DNA of 64,000 nt, taken from assembly GCA_032433765.1 (NCBI GenBank), contig JAVIAB010000101.1, positions 63,647,592 to 63,711,591 of the forward strand. Direction: 5' to 3'. Made by a program: the position numbers and the translations under genes. Source of the stretch: Megaustenia siamemsis. Its lineage: Eukaryota; Mollusca; Gastropoda; Stylommatophora; Ariophantidae. Below, in pieces: positions 44,660-56,099 of the stretch. Below the pieces are notes generated by a model. It was not told where the DNA came from. It was given only the letters and a program-made list of their open reading frames with translations, and searched no databases. Positions within the stretch are counted from its first letter, which is position 1, and every line of letters begins with the position of its first letter.

Positions 44660-45363
44660 GTGGTCCCTTCCTAACTCCTCACCCTTTTTCTAACTGGCCT
44701 GCCACATTTAACCCTTATGACTCATTCCTTCCATTTTCACTCTCACTCTATTATCCTGTTATCTGTTACCCTCTCTGATTCTTCTTTCTATTCCAACATA
44801 CACACCCTTAACAACTGATATGAGATCTCGTATTTTGCCTTTCAATCAACGTGTGTTGTCTGTTACCATTAATTTACAATTTCATTCAACAATGTATTAT
44901 CTGTCTCATCACTTCAACACTCACTGTATATCTCAGCCATGTGTGTTATTTGGTATAATCCTATCTGTTCCTTATCCTACTCCCTCTTCCCTTCATTAAT
45001 CAATTATCTCCCTATTCTATCTAAAACAAATTTCTCACAAACAACTGAGATATTTTTATGTGAACTGTTACCCCTTCTTCTATACTCGTTCTAACACTCC
45101 AATTAATTTTCACAATACTATCAACAGTGCTTTCTCTCTGTAATTATTATTCTAACTAGTTAATTTCACATCCACGATGATCCTTAGAAAAGCACACATT
45201 TTTACGGTTTGTTGTCGCTGTTGTTCGTTGTATGTGACCCAGCGTTGATATTCGCAACAACGTATCAATATTTGAAGCCGTATTTAGCAGCACTTGCCCT
45301 TTTTATCGCAGTTGTTTCGTACTTCGATCGTGACCAGGTTGTCTAGTAGGTCACTGCCCCATA
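44660..45363. other. LTR-element interior without recognised coding
   Basis: Lies between the upstream LTR and the CCHC frame. A frameshifted continuation of the frame (a KKGEELGRDH-like string) can be followed for about 60 bp. Beyond that nothing is recognisable. Confidence 0.5.
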
Positions 45364-46391
45364 TGAAGCCGTTTTCTGTACCTTCTCATTTAGAAGTACC
45401 ATTTGAAGCCGTCTTCGTTATACCGTATTCTTTATTCAGCAAACGACATTTAAAACCGACAATTTGAAGCAGTAATTTCGGTATCAGCCGATCCTTTTAG
45501 CAGAAGATAAGAAGAAGTCTTATTTTGATGAAGCGCTATGTGATCATCTGTTTCCACAGATTTCTTTGCATGATCATATACACATCATCGGATACTTGAA
45601 CCACTACTGTACTTTAAGTACTTGATCCTTATAGCCTCTGGTCTTTTCACAACCACGGGCATGCTTAAGCTTGCGGCCCTTGTAACTACAATTGGCCTGG
45701 TGTGACTGTATGGAACACCAGGGGTCAATCAATTTGCTTGTATGCCCTACGTACTTTCTTGGGACCCTGACCAATAGAGTGTCCCGACATTTTGGAAACT
45801 CAAAGCACCAACTGATTCACGATCAAATCTCTCCTCCTGCGATTCTGATAAACCCAGGAACCCGTTCAGTGTATGCGAATATCATCAGCGATAGCACCCA
45901 CCATGACAGCTACATCTCACATGTCTTTTGACGATTTGTGGTTTCAACAATTAAACAAAAGGTCAACTAATTGTCTCATGTCACCCGACAAATATTAACT
46001 GTTTATTTTTTTAAAGAACAATTCCAACTATAATATTTACATGAGCACGTAAGGACTCTCTAGCAGCACGAGACGATCATTCAGGACTTGTTAACACTGA
46101 TTAACTGCCAAGGCTCTCCTTCCAAGAGCAATCCAACATCCTGACTCTCTCTCTCTCTGCTCACTTCTAACTGTCCTTTCTTCACCTTTCCTCCCCACTA
46201 ACTAAACTGTCGTTTTTCTTACGTCACCCTCCTGTCTACCCCTCGTTCCATTTAGTGCACCGTTTCTCTCGCTTTCCTCTCAATCTCTTTTGCTCGCTGC
46301 GCAACTATATTTCATTCTGACTTCTGCAACTATTTGGTCCACTGTTATACTACACATCCTGCTCTATTATCCTTGCTACCTCCCTGCTTCA
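45364..46391 (-). repeat. LTR (right), uninterrupted
   Basis: 1028 bp, from TGAAGCCGTTTTCTGTACC to CTCCCTGCTTCA. On the coding strand this is the upstream LTR. It shows the empty site for the LINE-D present in the other LTR. Confidence 0.9.
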
Positions 46392-46395
46392 TAAT

Positions 46396-47640
46396 AAGGT
46401 TTTGTCCTTTACATATTGTTTCGATGAAATCAATGTTCTTCTCTTTTGTTTGCGAGATCTGCAATGATTTACAAACATGTTGAACTATTAAATGTACATA
46501 CCGTCAAGAATTTCAATGTTACTGCCTTGTTGGTATTGTGCTATATGTTTTTCAAAGCGTGTAATTGTTGTGCTACTATTTCTAATTTTCTCTTGATCTC
46601 CTTCTTACAATCGCATGTGTTATTTACTACCTATACCATATATTCATCGTTTTTTTACTATTTTATGTCTTAATTTGCTGACGGCTATTTTGGGTTGGCA
46701 GTTTTCTTTGTCAGTTGACAATATCTTGTTTTGCTTTATATTTATATGAAATCTTTGCATTGCACTGTATTATTTAAATATGTCTTTTAGTCCCTTTGCA
46801 CTCCTTAGTGAATGGCGGTCTGTTTTCTTTTTCAACCAGAATTACATGCAAGAGTTATACCTTTTCGTAATTCTTATTTAAAGGAATATTTAAATAAAAT
46901 ATTTCACATATATAACAAATCTAATCTCGTTTAAAAAAAAGAAACTGTTGGAGATCCATGTGTTTACATTTCAATTCCGTTCTTCAAACATGTTCAGATG
47001 ATCTATTGATATGTTGACACAATTAAAATGTTAATTTATTTACCAAACTGTAATTTATGTTATCAAGCCAATAAATTAGGAAATAACAGAAAACGTGTCA
47101 AAGGTAAGTTAAGTGAACCAGTAAACTAGCGAGATAAATCAGTTGTAAAAACAATACAATACACAAGAATATACATAAAACTGTGATAATACTGTGGATG
47201 CATTTAAAGTTCATATATGTTTATCTTTCAGCATAGCAAATTGCAGGTGCTATCATCAATTCTGGTTGAAAGTAAGAAATAACAGTTCGGAATTCACTAT
47301 ATTTTACATTTACACAATTAGCAATACTAACGGCAGCTAATGATATCAACAGCTCAGATTCCATAAGCAATAAATGTGTACCTCATTAGGTTAAAAAAAA
47401 GAGAGCTCAACAACAATGGCATCTTTCTATTCATTTCCCAAGTTGACATAAATAGTTTGCATAAACCAAGATAACATCAAAGATCATCTTTTCTATCATC
47501 ACCTGGCACTAACAACATAATATGAAGTTTACTAAAAGGCAAGTAATAAAAAGTGATCTATGCCTGTTCTGTTTTCACGATGAAGTAGCCTTCTTCCGTT
47601 ACAGTTGACAAGGATTTTACAGGAATTCTAGGGATTAACC
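46396..47640. other. Unique AT-rich stretch
   Basis: No supported gene. One 75-residue plus frame (46,446-46,673) is hydrophobic with no recognised motif. Confidence 0.4.
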
Positions 47641-47644
47641 CTAT

Positions 47645-47920
47645 AAATGTTAGTTTTTCTTTTCTTTCGACGTGCCTTCTCTTTTTTATGGATCTGTCTG
47701 CTTGCTTGCTTGAGTTGAGGCTTTATAGTGTGTTTCTAGAGTTGCGATCTACGGTTATGTCTTCCCAGGCTGCAGGGTTTAAGTTCCGAGGCTTGATGTC
47801 ACGCTTACACGTCTACAAATCGGAGTTTTGGGCGTCCCCTAAACCATTTATCGTTTTCTAGTTGTCCACAAAGCATTTCTTTTCGTATATGACCATCATC
47901 CACACGGTGTAAGTATGGCA
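47645..47920 (-). mobile_element. LINE-A 3' fragment
   Basis: Minus strand: RKEMLCGQLENDKW, RGRPKLRFVDV, then a LKPAAWEDI-like and DRNSRNTL-like region in shifting frames. It is homologous to 1560-1885 and 3560-3830. 5'-truncated near 47,920 and dead. Confidence 0.75.
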
Positions 47921-48425
47921 ATGCAAGAAATTATCATTAATAATATAATACAAATGAAAGTCATAACTGTATCAAATAAAATAACGGAAAGTGCAGTAAC
48001 AAGATATGGACAAATAAAGGAGGTATTGTGGCGATCTTAAATTCTTAATAAAAGACATATTATTCAATGAAGGAAAACTAGCAGGCACGGATCGACAACT
48101 GATACAAATGCAAATTGATTGTATTATTTTTGTCTGTTCAGATTTCCAGAACAGACATGTAACATTAAAGACAGTGATACCACTTTATAACAAAGTCTTC
48201 CTGCTATTGTTATGAAACCATTTTCGAACTTTAAGAATACGTTTTACAGAAAAGCAAATCATTACAAGAGATATGACACACATACAAATAATATTGGATA
48301 TGACAGGCAACAACACAATTAATTATTGTGATATAAGAAAATAAACAAGAGTTGAATTCATGTTGGTGATGGATTGTATAATGAAACAGTCGATTAGATA
48401 AAGGTAAAGTACGAGTCTTGAACCG
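47921..48425. other. Unique stretch
   Basis: A 98-residue minus frame ending at 48,231 reaches into the neighbouring SINE-like piece and has no motif. Nothing else seen. Confidence 0.4.
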
Positions 48426-48429
48426 GCGT

Positions 48430-48605
48430 CTTAACACGCGAGTTTCCACCCAAAAGTGCCCATTGCTGCCAACGGCTGTATCAACCGGGGGGGGGGTATT
48501 TTTTCCAGCCACGAGTACAACTCGCACTGCTCCCAGCGGGAATCGAACACGGATTGTCCGAACGTCCGTAGTCCAGTCGGGAGTGGATTAGATAAACTGA
48601 ACATG
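48430..48605 (-). mobile_element. tRNA-related SINE fragment
   Basis: The minus strand contains CCGTGTTCGATTCCCGCTGGG (a very good B box, GTTCGATTCCC) at 48,538-48,552, preceded by a CTGGACTACGGACG anticodon-arm-like stretch. The A box is not clear, so the head is partly decayed. A run of nine to ten G at 48,488-48,497 sits in the body. Confidence 0.6.
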
Positions 48606-48975
48606 TGTTACATCTCTAGACATCATGCTGCGATCTGAGGACCAAATAATAAAATACGAGAAAATAGAACTTGATGTTGAATCTTCTAGCTAATGAAATA
48701 TTAAACGCAATAATTGACACTCAATGAAACATAACACAAAGCACTGAAAAATACTCGATGTTCTATCAGTAAGCAAGACAACTATGACAAACAAAAGCCA
48801 GAGAAAAGTCTAACATAATACATATCCAAGAAATGTGTTTTCTAATTTAAAATTGTACATTTATAACTCAAGATTTTAAAAATTGCGATGGAGGTAAGTA
48901 AAATAGAACAGAAAATGTTGACGTAATTACATTGTTTTAAACTCATTTTTGTTTTAACCACGAACTGCGCAATTG
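48606..48975. other. Unique stretch
   Basis: AT-rich, no gene or repeat recognised. Confidence 0.4.
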
Positions 48976-48978
48976 GTA

Positions 48979-49315
48979 TTGAGTTTTTGAGTTGTTAGCG
49001 GGTGATCATCATTGCACTCCGAACATGTCCACAGATGTTCAGATCCCCTTTCCCAGCAAGTCCCGCAGTGCCCAGCGACTGAAGACCCCGGTTCTGTGTT
49101 GGTTAATTAGTCTACTTACTCGCCCACTAAGTTTCTCGTTTCTGGCTGTGCCTATCTTAACTCCCATAATCTCTCTCTTTATCCGAAGGAGTGACGTGGA
49201 CTCATGGTTTGTTGAAGTCCTGAGTCCTTCCCACTTCCCGGAGGGCAAGTGGTGTTGACCGCCCGATCCATTTGTTGACCGCTCTCAACAATATCACAGC
49301 TAGCCAGCCTGCAAT
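48979..49315 (-). mobile_element. LINE-D 3' fragment
   Basis: A minus frame (49,039-49,248) has STSLLRIKREIMGVKIGTA, RNEKLSGRVSRLINQHRTG and SRWALRDLL, the region after RNase H. The 3' end (CATTGCACTCCGAACATGTCC) abuts a GAGTTTTTGAGTT form of the tail. Confidence 0.85.
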
Positions 49316-50255
49316 AATTGGTATATAGATATTGGACAAAACTGCAGACTGCATTTGGCTCATAACTCGATCTGATGTTCTATTTACAAAGTATTTTTGT
49401 TGCGTGGATACAACTGAAAGCTATCGGGGGTTGTTTGCATCCATTGTTATTCTAAAAGACGATCCTCCTTCCACGGCTAGCGTGTCTCAAACCCCAGGGA
49501 GGACGTTGTTGAGACCACTGCTCGTCGGTGGTTACTCTGACGATCTCATTTAAAACAATTGTATCGAATAATGTTGCGGCATGTCGTCGTTATTGAAACT
49601 TATGTAAACAAATATCTGCTAGTATCTTAGTGTACGACTTTTCCCTTGGCACTTAAAATGCCCCTCTATATTTGGAGATCACTTCATAACTGAAATCTTT
49701 GTAGAAACAATTGATAATTGTTTAGTCTTGTTCACATATGAAATTCCCCTACAGAAAAGACAATCTGCTGCCTTGCTGGAAGATCGGGGACAATCACAGG
49801 CTAAGGAAAGCAAACCTGAATAAAATGATGGCTGAAATCGGATGCACTGAGCCAGAACACAGTACAACGTTTTAACAGGCTTTCAATCAGAGTGGATCAA
49901 ACAGACTCTAATTATGATGTTCAGTATGTGGGATCGATCAATTCACTTAAACAGGCAGCTGTCTTCATGTGAGAGTCTGGAATCCTACTCTGATTGAGTC
50001 CTGATCGCAGACAGAGAGAGAGAGAGAGAGAGAGAGATGAAATATAACAAAAACATTGTTAAGATGTCTTACGCTGACTCATTCCATAACTCGGGAATCG
50101 TTGTGACATCACTGACAATATTCACCCAACCCTCCACATTTATATATATATCTGAAGTCATTCTCCAGTATCTTACGAGGTCAAGGCCTGCCCACTCGTT
50201 GATATTATATTGTTATTTCTTTCTCTGTCTACTCGCATTTCACAGTTGTTTAGGT
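49316..50255. other. Unique stretch with a (GA)n tract
   Basis: No supported gene. A GA repeat lies at 50,011-50,037. Confidence 0.4.
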
Positions 50256-50665
50256 AATTGAGTTAATTGCGGGTCATTGTCATTGCACTGCAAACACTAC
50301 ACGATAATGTGCCCCTGAATCTTCATGTATGTTCGAGCCCTCCAGATCTTGATCCTGTCATCCATGGTTGGAAAGTCAAGAATTACCTCATTGCTACACA
50401 GGGAGTGTCCCTCGTGCGCCCAAAGGTAATGCGCATAGTTGCATTATGTATTTTCTCAAGCCTGTCAATTAGCGCTATACTGACAGTAGGAATTGCCATA
50501 GCGAACTCGAATGGAGCAAGGACCAGTCATTGGAACAGAAGTGTAAGTAGCCTCTGCTCGATGTTGGCAGCTGTCATGATCTTCAAAGAGGCTAATCTGT
50601 TGCGGGGTATTTGTTATTACACGTTCCCTAAACGAGGCTGCGATCAAACTTAACTCCGAGGTAAC
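50256..50665 (-). mobile_element. LINE-D fragment (3' tail joined to RT thumb)
   Basis: The left end is the LINE-D tail (AATTGCGGGTCATTGTCATTGC on the plus strand). From about 50,400 to 50,665 the minus strand matches the thumb region at 56,930-57,200 (LGVKFDRS..., an ANIEQRLLTLLFQ-like stretch, GCTRDTPC). The RNase H between them is missing. Confidence 0.75.
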
Positions 50666-50799
50666 TTAACTGAGGCAAGATGCCGGCCTCGAGACAGAGA
50701 AGTTTCTGATTTAAATCCTGTCTGCACCGGTTGGGATATTTATTTATGATTTCTCTCTGCTGCAACCACCCCTGGTCTCATCAGCGAGGCCCGGCTTGA

Positions 50800-53700
50800 A
50801 ATGTCAATTACTCATCGACGGAAAAAAAAAATATATATCTATTGACCTTTCGAGGCGTAGACCAAGATACACCTTCTGCTATCTGAATTTTTGTTCTAGC
50901 AGATTTCTTGTAAAGATATGTTATCAAATCTCGCCATATGTCTCTGTTCCGTGCAAGCAGCTCTATCTCACTGAGGGAGCCGAATCCTGCTGCTATTGCC
51001 TTTCTCATCAATGTTCTTCTCAGTGTCTCCCTGGGTCTTCCCCCTTTTCTCTTACCTGTTGTTTCCCATATGAGGGCTTGCTTTGCTATTCGGTTATTAT
51101 CTTTTCTCATCACATGTCCAACATATGACCATCGTCTTTTCTTTATTACTGAAGATATTAGTGGTTGACTAGTGATTTCTCCAATTCCCTCGTTTGTTTT
51201 GAATTCGTTGCATGCTATACAAAGTATTTTCCTTAAGCATTTATTTTCGAATGTGTTCAATTTTGTTTCTATATCTCTTTTATTGGTTTCTAGCTTTCAC
51301 GCGTATACTTAAGGGTTGATAGTACATTAGATTTGAATAGCTTAAGTTTTGTGTTTGTGCTGATGAGTTTTGATATCTAAAACTTTTCAAGGCTTCTGAA
51401 AGACATTGCTGCTTTAGCTATTATGATTCTAATTTCTTTGCTTGTATCCCCTTCTCGATCAATGTGACTTCCAAGATAGATAAAGTGATCGATCTCTTCT
51501 ACTGGTTTGTTTTCCATGTATATTTTGTCATCTGTTGGAATTAAACTTGTCATGACTTTAGTCTTTTCATGATTGATTTCAAGCCCAATTTTGCTGGCTA
51601 TTGATGATAGTTCATTTGTGTTTTCCTGCATTGTTTTTATCTGACTGCTGATGAGAACTATGTCATCAGCAAAGTCGAGGTCTTCAAAATAGTCACGTTG
51701 TATCCATTCGATGCCTTTATTACCAGTGCAGCATTTCTTTATTATTAAGTCCATAACAATTCCGAATAACAAGGGCGATAAAATACATCCTTGTTTAACC
51801 CCAGTTTCTATTGGGAAACTATTCCTCTGTTCGAACTGCACATGTGTAACCATCATACATGTCTTTGATAATATTTATTATTTTTTATGGTAAGCCATAT
51901 TGCTTCAGAATTTTCCACAAAGAATATCTATGAATACTATCAAATGCATTTTTGAAGTCGATGAAGTTAAGTATAAAAGGTTTTTGCTTTTCAATGTGTT
52001 CCTCCAATATAAGTCGTAGAGTGAAAATGTTGTCAAGGCAGCTTCTCCCTTTTCTAAAGCCAGCCTGTTCTTAACACATTACTGTATCCATTGAATCCTT
52101 TATTCGATTAAGGATGATTTTGCAGAATAACTTTGAGGCAACTAACAAAAGTGTCACGCCTCTCCAGTTGTTACAATCTCTAAGATTGCCCTTTTTTGGA
52201 ATCTTAACAATGATTCCTTTCTTTCCATTTATGAGGCGTCTTCTCTGTTTTCCAAATGATGTAGATCATGTTTTGGAGATGTATTAGATTATGACTATCA
52301 ATTGCCTTGAGGATCTCAGCTGTTAACTTATCCTCTCCATCAGCCTTGTTATCGGTCATTAGCTTTAAGGTGGTTTCTATTTCGCTCAAGGTGAAGTCAT
52401 CTAAATTTACATCTAAGTCTGCTGCTGGTGTTTGCTTCAAAATATATTAAACGGGGAGGTAGTGGACGGTTAAGAATTTCTTTGAAGTGTTCTTCCCAAC
52501 GGGCTTTTATGTCTGCGCTTGTTGCTAGCATTAATCAGATTTGTCTAGAATTGATGTTCCACTGGATTTATAGGTGTTTGTCAGCATCTTTTGTACAGTA
52601 TAAAGAGTTCTGCTGTCTCCTGTAATTGCAGCTGTCTCTGCTTTCTCTGCCAAATTGTCTATATAAGCTCTTGTATCTCTTCTTGCTGAACTTTTCACTT
52701 TGTTTTCTAATTCTTTGTATGTTGCTTCTGCCAGAACCTTACAAAGATCTGTCTTTACATTAGTCATGGCTCTCTTCGCTTCTCTTCTTTCTTTGATGTA
52801 TTTCCATGTGGTGTCTGAGATCCAAGCTCGTTTTTCCTTTTTCTTCAGTCCGGCACTTGCTTCTGCTGCTGTCATTAGTATTTTGCTCTGTGAGTCCCAC
52901 ATTTCATTGATATCTAAGTCTATTTCACCGAGTGCTGTATAACAATTACTTAGCTCTATGTTAAACTTTTCCTTTATGGCTTCATCTTTCAATTTATGAC
53001 TATCAATGTTATGTGTAGTTGACCTCTTCTGTTGGCTTCGAAATTTTAATCTTATTTTTTCCAATGCACAGGTTGTGGTCACTATTAACATCAGCACCTC
53101 TGTATGCTTTAACAATTATTAATAATGATCTGAATTGTTGTTTAATACATATGTGGTCAATTTGATTTGAGGTTCTATTATCAGGAGATATCCATGTTGT
53201 TTTGTGAATATTCTTGTGTGGAAATAATGTCTCACCTATAACTAAATTTTCTGTTAAACATAATTCTATTAATCTTTCTTCATTCTGACTTGTAGTATCA
53301 CAGCCTTCTCTCCCCATTACATGTTCCACTCCTGCGTTGTCTTTTCCCAATTTGGCGCTGAAATCTCCCATTACAATTAAATAATCGTGTTTGGGTATTT
53401 TGTTTATAAGTTGTAGTAGTTGGTTATAAAAGTTGTCCTTACATCATCATCAGCTTCGTTTGTAGGCGCATAGCATTGAACAATTGAAAGTCTTCCATGT
53501 TTAGTTTTGTAGCGTGTTCGTATCAGACGGCTATTTACCGGTTCCCATTCTAATAAACTTCTTGCAGCTATGAATGTCATCATTATGTCTACTCCTTCAC
53601 TATGTCTGTCATCATTATGTCTACTCCTTCGCGGTGTTTTCCATCTTCCCTTCCAGAATAAAACTAATATTTTATTATCAATAGATTTCCTACCTGTTCC

Positions 53701-53840
53701 AAGCCAGCGCCTTTCGCTTAATCCTAAAACATCTAGATCGTATCTATCCATCTCGCTCGCGACCTGTGCATGTTTCGTCGGTGCAGCCATTGTACGTACA
53801 TTCCAGAATCATATTTTTGTTGTTTTAGGGCCGAAAAAAA
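50800..53840 (-). mobile_element. LINE-G, nearly complete decayed copy
   Basis: In minus order: WNVRTM start and LGLSERRWLGTGR (53,404-53,790), MGDFSAKLGKDN, NQIDHICIKQQF and SDHNLC (53,009-53,371), linker with WISDTTWKYIKERR (52,531-53,115), RT start with NKADGEDKLTAEIL (52,204-52,440), QAGFR and FIDFKNAFDS (near 52,000), ETGVKQGCILSPLLFG and FADDIVLISS (51,377-51,856), and CLRKILCIA, RRWSYVGHVMRKD and GKRKGGRPRETL (50,808-51,260). No RNase H. Only frameshifts and stops separate the blocks, so this is a full element architecture of one long frame. Motif C of the RT is intact. Confidence 0.9.
51377..51856 (-). pseudogene. LINE-G RT palm core
   Basis: A 159-residue open stretch with GVKQGCILSPLLFGI (motif B region), DLDFADDIVLISS (motif C with both aspartates), IGLEINHEKTKVM and HFIYLGSHIDREGD (motifs D and E). 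It is the best-preserved RT core of this family here. The start methionine is internal, because the real frame continued upstream. Confidence 0.85.
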
Positions 53841-53844
53841 TATC

Positions 53845-54145
53845 ACTACTATCTACTGCTAATTTACACATTCTGTATCTGTTCTACGTTTCATTAACAA
53901 CATCGTTTTTACGATAGCGGCTTGTTAAGCCCCTGATCAACTGTTCTATACCAAGCCGGAGAAAAATAATTCCTCCATTTTGGAAACAACCGGAAAAAAT
54001 ATGAGTACCACTAAAGTCGGAGTTATCTGCCTGTGTGGCGAGGGACCCCTGTGCACACAGCTGCAATGGAAAAACGGATTAACAAGCACAATTCAGTTCG
54101 TAGTCTGTAGGGACTTCGTCAGAAGTAAAGCTGGCGAACGAAAAA
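53845..54145. other. Unique stretch
   Basis: No supported gene between LINE-G and the LINE-D piece. Confidence 0.35.
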
Positions 54146-54147
54146 GA

Positions 54148-54505
54148 AAAAACTTAACTCCGGGGTACGTCATATTGTCCCAGGTCACCTCGCAGCTATC
54201 ATTCGTACCACGGTGTTTCCGTGTTATCGATATGAATGTTAAGGGGGTACCATACAACTGCTGGTTTATAAGGATTAACCAAGGCGCCGTGTATTCCATA
54301 CCAGGAAGAGATACGATCGAGTTCGCTTTTCATTGTTGAGGTGATTTCCCTTCTGTCTCTTCCCTGTAAATATACCATAGTGCCATCTGCAAAGGTCATA
54401 GTTCTTCCCCTCCTTTCATCTGATGTTCCTTGATCGTTGTTGTGTACACGTTAAATAGAACTGGTGACAATGGTGAGCCTTATGGCAGCCCTGGACAGAT
54501 GTATG
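54148..54505 (-). mobile_element. LINE-D fragment (RT motifs B to D)
   Basis: A minus frame (54,199-54,399) starts MTFADGTMVYLQGRDRREI, the RT catalytic block with the second aspartate changed to glycine, followed by LDRISSWYGIHGALVN. The motif B region is at 54,450-54,500. It corresponds to 56,600-56,940 of the long copy. Confidence 0.85.
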
Positions 54506-54611
54506 ATGGTTCGTATGACTACACTCTACGAACTAGCACATGCTGATCAATAGGTTATTAAAGTGAACAAACATGTCGTAATTTGTATGTTGTCACATTC
54601 AATGCAGCGTT

Positions 54612-54613
<2 letters not shown>

Positions 54614-54675
<62 letters not shown>
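54614..54675. repeat. (TA)n microsatellite
   Basis: About 31 TA units. CTCCGGGGTACGTCAT follows it and also occurs at 54,158, so the two flanks share LINE-D sequence. Confidence 0.9.
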
Positions 54676-54676
<1 letters not shown>

Positions 54677-54942
54677 TCCGGGGTACGTCATCATATTGTC
54701 ATATTTCCGTTGGGAAAATAAGATTACAATTTAGAAGCCAACATATCTGTCGTCAAGGACGCGTAATTCATTTAATTTGTCGAAGCTCACAGTGTTCTGC
54801 TGAACAAATTACTGGAGTTGGCCAGTTTATAACGTGGAACGGGTTCTGGGCCGTGCGACTGAGCAAGTGCACGTGAGTCTAGACCATCCAAAGCATCGAC
54901 GTTCAGCGACGTTCAAAGACGACGGTAAGTATAAGTATTCAG

Positions 54943-55866
54943 ATGCAGCCCAAACTACATCATCGAAGAAGGAAAACACGACGGGGCAAAAGGGGTGGCA
55001 TTAAACTGGCAAAGTGTGAGAGGCTAGGCCTAAAGTATGTGCGCGTTACTTATTGGAATTGTGGGTCCATTAATCAACGACGGTCCATTCTTGATAAGCT
55101 ACTGTGCGGCGCCGATATAATGGTTTTGCAAGAAACTCTTCTTGGTGACAGGACAGTAAGTACTCCTGGCTTTCATTGTTTTTATAGTAGACGACACCTT
55201 GGGCAGGCCATCCTTGTGCGCAACAATATGGTGGCAGCTGAGGTTGATATGTCTGCGTGTAACAATGCAGAATTGCAGGTACATGCGGTTAGGGTGCAGA
55301 CCCCAGTTCATTTCGTGATTGTGAATGTGTATGCCTGTAATGGGAAGGTGAACACACAACAATGGCAGAATCTCTTCGAGTTCGATGACGTGAATGTCAT
55401 TTTATGCGGAGACTTTAATGCCAGAGGAAACCAGTGGGGTAATGTCATAACCAACAAGCAGGGAGAAGACCTAGAGAACGCATTGGTATCGGCCGATTTA
55501 GTGTGCTTGAATTATGGAAGGGCAACAAGAATGACCACTCGAACAGGGGACTCTGATAGTATCATATACCTGGCACTGGTTTCTTCCACCTTCGCACCGG
55601 TTTGCAGGTGGAATGCACTGGGGTTCCACGGAAGTGATCACTATCCATGTGTCCTCCTAATTGAGAAAGGCAGAAATAATAGCCAGAAAAGAAAGCTCCA
55701 CTCATTCAACTACGAGAAAACTGACCAGGGCGTCATTAGCAAAATCAGACATAGGAAACAGAGCACCCCTTGTAGGAGGCAGGAGCGATGGACGCAGCCA
55801 CCCTGGTGGAACGTAGATGTCGAGGAAGCTTGGCGGAGCAAGAGACAAACGGTCAAGACATGGTAG
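54943..55866 (+). pseudogene. LINE-D endonuclease
   Basis: 307 residues. A basic N-terminus (HHRRRKTRRGKRGG), then YWNCGSINQRR, IMVLQETLLGD (catalytic glutamate), VIVNVYACNG, ILCGDFNARGNQWGN, SDSIIYLALVSS and HGSDHYPC (terminal D-H). The IDL aspartate seen in the 39.7 kb copy is a tyrosine here, a likely lesion. The linker with RRQERWTQPPWWNVDVEEAW follows, then the stop. Start taken at the first ATG of the open frame. Confidence 0.88.
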
Positions 55867-56099
55867 AAAGCCAGAAGGTATGGTAGAACACAACCTGAGC
55901 TCTTAAGCGTCTGAAAGTAGAGGTCGACCAAAAAACGATGCACTTTAAACTATGTGTTAAGCAAGCTACGGATGCCAAATGGAATGATTTATGTAAAAAA
56001 GTGTGCTCAGAAAAATCGCTCGGCACATTCTGACGTCTACATCAGTGCATGAATGGCACACCACGACACAGAGGCATACCAGACTTTTAGAGTACAGGC

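Larger units (their letters stand above)
41274..46391 (-). mobile_element. LTR-type element with CCHC/RRM interior
   Basis: Two direct repeats of about 1.03 kb begin TGAAGCCG and end CCTGCTTCA (TGAAGC/GCTTCA is a perfect inverted pair). They are flanked by the 4-bp duplication TAAT at 41,270-41,273 and 46,392-46,395. The 2.17 kb interior has its coding sense on the minus strand. In that sense there is a purine-rich AGGAGAAGTAGAAGGCAG just before the downstream LTR (43,193-43,210), as a polypurine tract would be, and TGGGGCAGTGACC two bases after the upstream LTR (near 45,350-45,362), a possible tRNA primer site. No protease, RT or integrase is seen. Confidence 0.85.

Noticed and set aside
41274..46391. 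Reading the 1-kb direct repeats as a simple tandem duplication
   Set aside because: TG...CA ends with a perfect inverted pair, a 4-bp TAAT duplication and a purine tract at the expected place favour LTRs. The alternative is kept as the refutation test.
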